From assembly GCA_001430745.1 (NCBI GenBank), contig KQ481938.1, positions 2,120,481 through 2,130,676 of the forward strand: a stretch of 10,196 bases of DNA. The letters run 5' to 3'. Within the stretch, counting starts at the first letter, position 1. Each line of letters starts with the position of its first letter. Positions 8,182-10,196 of this stretch are shown here, in pieces. The translations under genes and the position numbers were made by a program. A model generated the notes under the pieces. That model saw only the letters and a list, made by a program, of their open reading frames with translations, searched no databases and was not told the DNA's origin. The stretch comes from Auxenochlorella pyrenoidosa (lineage: Eukaryota > Chlorophyta > Trebouxiophyceae > Chlorellales > Chlorellaceae).

Positions 8182-10020
8182 ATGCCGTCCGCTCGCGCCC
8201 TTGACAAGAAGGAGAAGGTCAGCAGGCCTTGCAGAGTATTCTATCGCATCTGCAGCCTGCGATGGCGCTCGGGCAGCCCTGCAGGCGGCGGCGGGCTGCA
8301 TGGCATGCTGGTGGGGCCGCCAGGGGCCCTGGGGGGCTGCCTGGCCTCATTCCGCCGCACCTTGCCTCCCCCTGCTGCAGTATGACGCCAAGCTGTGCGA
8401 GTACCTCGACACCTATGACCGCGCCTTCCTGGTGCACGCCGACAACGTCGGCTCCAAGCAGTTCATGGACATCCGCGCGGTGCGCAGCGGGGCCGGGCTT
8501 CCAAGCCAGGCAGCTCATGCTGGATTGGCGGCAGCGCCACAGCCGCCAGGCAACGGCAGCTGCCGCCGCAAGGCTCCTCCTTGTGCTGCCTCTTCTGGCC
8601 TCGTCCACTCTGTGCCTCACGACCGCTGCCATTTGTCGGCTCCCCGCGGCCCGCCTGCAGGCCGTGCGTGACCACTCCAAGATTCTGATGGGCAAGAACA
8701 CCATGATGCGCCGCTCCATCCGCCTGTACTGCGAGCGCACTGGCAACGACCAGTGGCTGCAGCTGCTGGACCACATGATCGGCAACGTGGGCCTCATCTT
8801 CACCAAGGGCGACCTCAACGAGGTGCGGGCCCACGCGCCGGGCAGGGGGCCAGGGGCCGCGTTCGAAGCAGACATGCATCGCTCGGCCGGCAACGCCATG
8901 TCGCGCGTGCGAATGCTGTCGCCGACGGCTGGCGGGCAGCCTGCTGCTTCGCGGCCTCGCACGGCACGTGGAGCCCGGGTGCTGGCATGGGAGCATCGAT
9001 GGCAATGTGCCGATGAGCCGCCGATTGGCCGCTGATGAGCCGATGACGGCAGAGCGTGGCAGGCAGCCCGGCAGGCAGGCAGGCTGGTAGGCTGGCAGGC
9101 CGGCTGAACAAGAGCCAGGTGACTGCCTCGGGGCGGCTTGTTGAGCACGGCGGCCAACTTCCCGGCTGCTGCCCCCCCCCCCCCCCCTTCCCCTGCAGGT
9201 GCGCAAGGTGATCAACGAGTTCAAGGTGGGCGCCCCGGCGCGCGTGGGCCTGGTGGCGCCCAACGACGTGACCATCCCCGCCGGCAACACCGGCATGGAC
9301 CCCTCCCAGACCTCGTTCTTCCAGGTGCGCGCGTATGAACGCTTTTGTGCAGATCGCATCAGTCAGTGGATAGAGGCAGGGCAAAGGGCTGCCGACTGAG
9401 GCGGCAAGTCGGCAAGCGAGCGCAGTGGGGCGCTGACAGTGCATAACGCCTGCCTGGGAAACAACCCAGCACGCGCACTGCTTCGTTCCCACCAACTCCG
9501 TGCCCGCCTGCTACGCCCCTGCCCCCCCCCCGCAGGTGCTGAACATCCCCACCAAGATTAACAAGGGTTCCGTGGAGATCACTGCCGATGTGCACCTGAT
9601 CAAGACCGGCGACAAGGTGGGCGGGCAGGGCATGCCTTGGCGGTGTGGCGGCTGCCCAGGCGTGGCCGGCAAGAGCGGTTGCTGGGCGCAGCAGGCCAGT
9701 GCTGGCAGGTCGGCCCCTTGGCAAGAATTCAGAAACTGTGCACCGGGAAGCGCTGCTGCTGGGCTAGCTGGCAGCCGCTGCACCTTAATTAAGGCCAGCC
9801 CATGCATGGTCCCTTCACCAGCCCACGGCGGGCTTGCCACTGCGCTCGACACTCCCGGCCTCACACGCAGCCCACCCCACCCTGCCCCACCCCCCCCACG
9901 CGCTGCCCGCAGGTGGGCGCCTCTGAGGCGACCCTGCTGTCCAAGCTGGGCATCAAGCCCTTCTCGTACGGCCTGATCATCCAGCAGGTGTACGACAACG
10001 GCTCGCTGTACGACCCCAAG
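8182..10020 (+). CDS. RPLP0: 60S acidic ribosomal protein P0 (uL10), 5' part, six exons, truncated by window end
   Basis: Exons: 8182-8217, 8381-8479, 8661-8822, 9199-9324, 9536-9616, 9913-10020. All junctions are phase 0, giving 204 codons. P0 is the base of the ribosomal stalk: it binds 28S rRNA at the GTPase-associated centre and anchors the P1/P2 dimers. Recognisable conserved blocks are [10 protein letters not shown] (28-37), [13 protein letters not shown] (53-65), [12 protein letters not shown] (86-97), QTSFFQ (136-141), [17 protein letters not shown] (160-176) and [19 protein letters not shown] (182-200). The start ATG has a good context (CCACCATGC), and the short first exon [12 protein letters not shown] fits the usual P0 N-terminus. 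The family is usually about 310-320 aa, so roughly the last third, including the P1/P2-binding region and acidic tail, lies beyond 10196. The sixth intron starts with GTGCGC at 10021, and no further exon is seen to the window end. Confidence 0.96.
9060..9100. repeat. AGGC/TAGGC/TGGC repeat in RPLP0 intron 3
   Basis: A run of CAGGCAG, GGCAGG and GGCTGG units in the longest P0 intron (9-bp periodicity is not clear). It is the same tetranucleotide family as at 1-20 and 3546-3568. Just upstream, 9011-9047, lies a short imperfect duplication of GATGAGCCG. Confidence 0.7.
9172..9187 (+). repeat. C16 homopolymer in the polypyrimidine tract of RPLP0 intron 3
   Basis: Sixteen consecutive C residues lie immediately before TTCCCCTGCAG and exon 4 at 9199. 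It serves as an all-C polypyrimidine tract. The RPLP0 exon 5 acceptor (C10 at 9522-9531) uses the same style. Confidence 0.9.
9783..9794. repeat. Perfect AT-cored palindrome CCTTAATTAAGG in RPLP0 intron 5
   Basis: A 12-bp perfect inverted repeat, conspicuous in such GC-rich sequence. A related TTAATTAA lies at 773-780, also in an intron (HHE intron 3). It might supply a branch-point-like AT island. No protein-binding site is claimed. Confidence 0.6.
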
Positions 10021-10196
10021 GTGCGCACCCCCTCCCGCCCTCCACAGTGGCATGCCTGCGGCCTGCACGCGGCACTCCGCTTGCGGCGTGCGCTCGCCTG
10101 CCTGCGCTGCCGCAGCCTGTCCAACGCACTTTGCGCACCACGCCCCCACCCGCTCTGCTCGCCCTCTTGCACCCCCAAACTCTCATGCCTCTACTG

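Noticed and set aside
9032..9118. C/D-box snoRNA-like pair in RPLP0 intron 3 (CTGATGA at 9032, CTGA at 9104)
   Set aside because: Ribosomal protein introns often host snoRNAs and the spacing fits. But the C box lacks the leading purine, the terminal stem is weak and distant, and the interior is a microsatellite.
8219..9157. 312-codon minus-strand frame across RPLP0
   Set aside because: It lies antisense to conserved RPLP0 exons, crosses three introns without any protein signature, and is explained by base composition.
1..10196. CRISPR array, rRNA, tRNA, insertion sequence or viral genes
   Set aside because: There are no regularly spaced repeats, no cloverleaf or rRNA core motifs, no transposase or terminal repeat pairs, and no viral hallmark proteins in any frame I read.

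Overview
The window looks like nuclear DNA from a green alga, probably a trebouxiophyte of the Chlorella/Coccomyxa kind. It is GC-rich with strongly C/G-ending codons. Its genes are packed closely and cut into short exons by spliceosomal introns of about 85-380 bp, and one 3' region carries TGTAA, the usual green-algal poly(A) signal. The genus is an inference. Prokaryotic ORF logic fails here: most long uninterrupted frames are GC shadows, and the real proteins appear only after splicing. I built four gene models by joining exons at GT...AG boundaries. In every model the exon lengths and phases add up to an intact frame.

Layout, left to right. (1) About 107/133-2514, plus strand: a nine-exon gene for a hemerythrin/HHE-domain protein, 298 aa in my model, with an uncertain 5' end and possibly a hydrophobic N-terminus. 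(2) 2515-2767: a 253-bp spacer between convergent genes. (3) 2768-5491, minus strand: an eight-exon Shewanella-like (SLP-type) PPP-family protein phosphatase, 418 aa. (4) 5492-5892: a 401-bp divergent promoter region. (5) 5893-7733, plus strand: a six-exon TEX261/Svp26-family membrane protein, 228 aa, with TGTAA at 7811. (6) 7734-8181: a spacer holding the RPLP0 promoter and 5'UTR, plus an unexplained protein-like open segment on the minus strand at 7897-8010. (7) 8182-10020 and onward, plus strand: six exons of ribosomal protein P0 (RPLP0/uL10), running off the right edge.

The four genes have no obvious shared pathway: a diiron/oxygen-type protein, a phosphatase, an ER-Golgi cargo adaptor and a ribosomal stalk protein. 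That is normal eukaryotic gene packing, not an operon. Introns hold simple repeats: AGGC runs, AC dinucleotides, a GGT/G-run next to a splice donor, and C-runs before acceptors. I see no rRNA, tRNA, CRISPR array or recognisable transposon. I found no convincing new multi-gene system. The items most worth a second look are the orphan minus-strand segment, the G-run abutting a splice donor, the stop codon embedded in the last donor of the HHE gene, and the uneven donor-site usage between genes.
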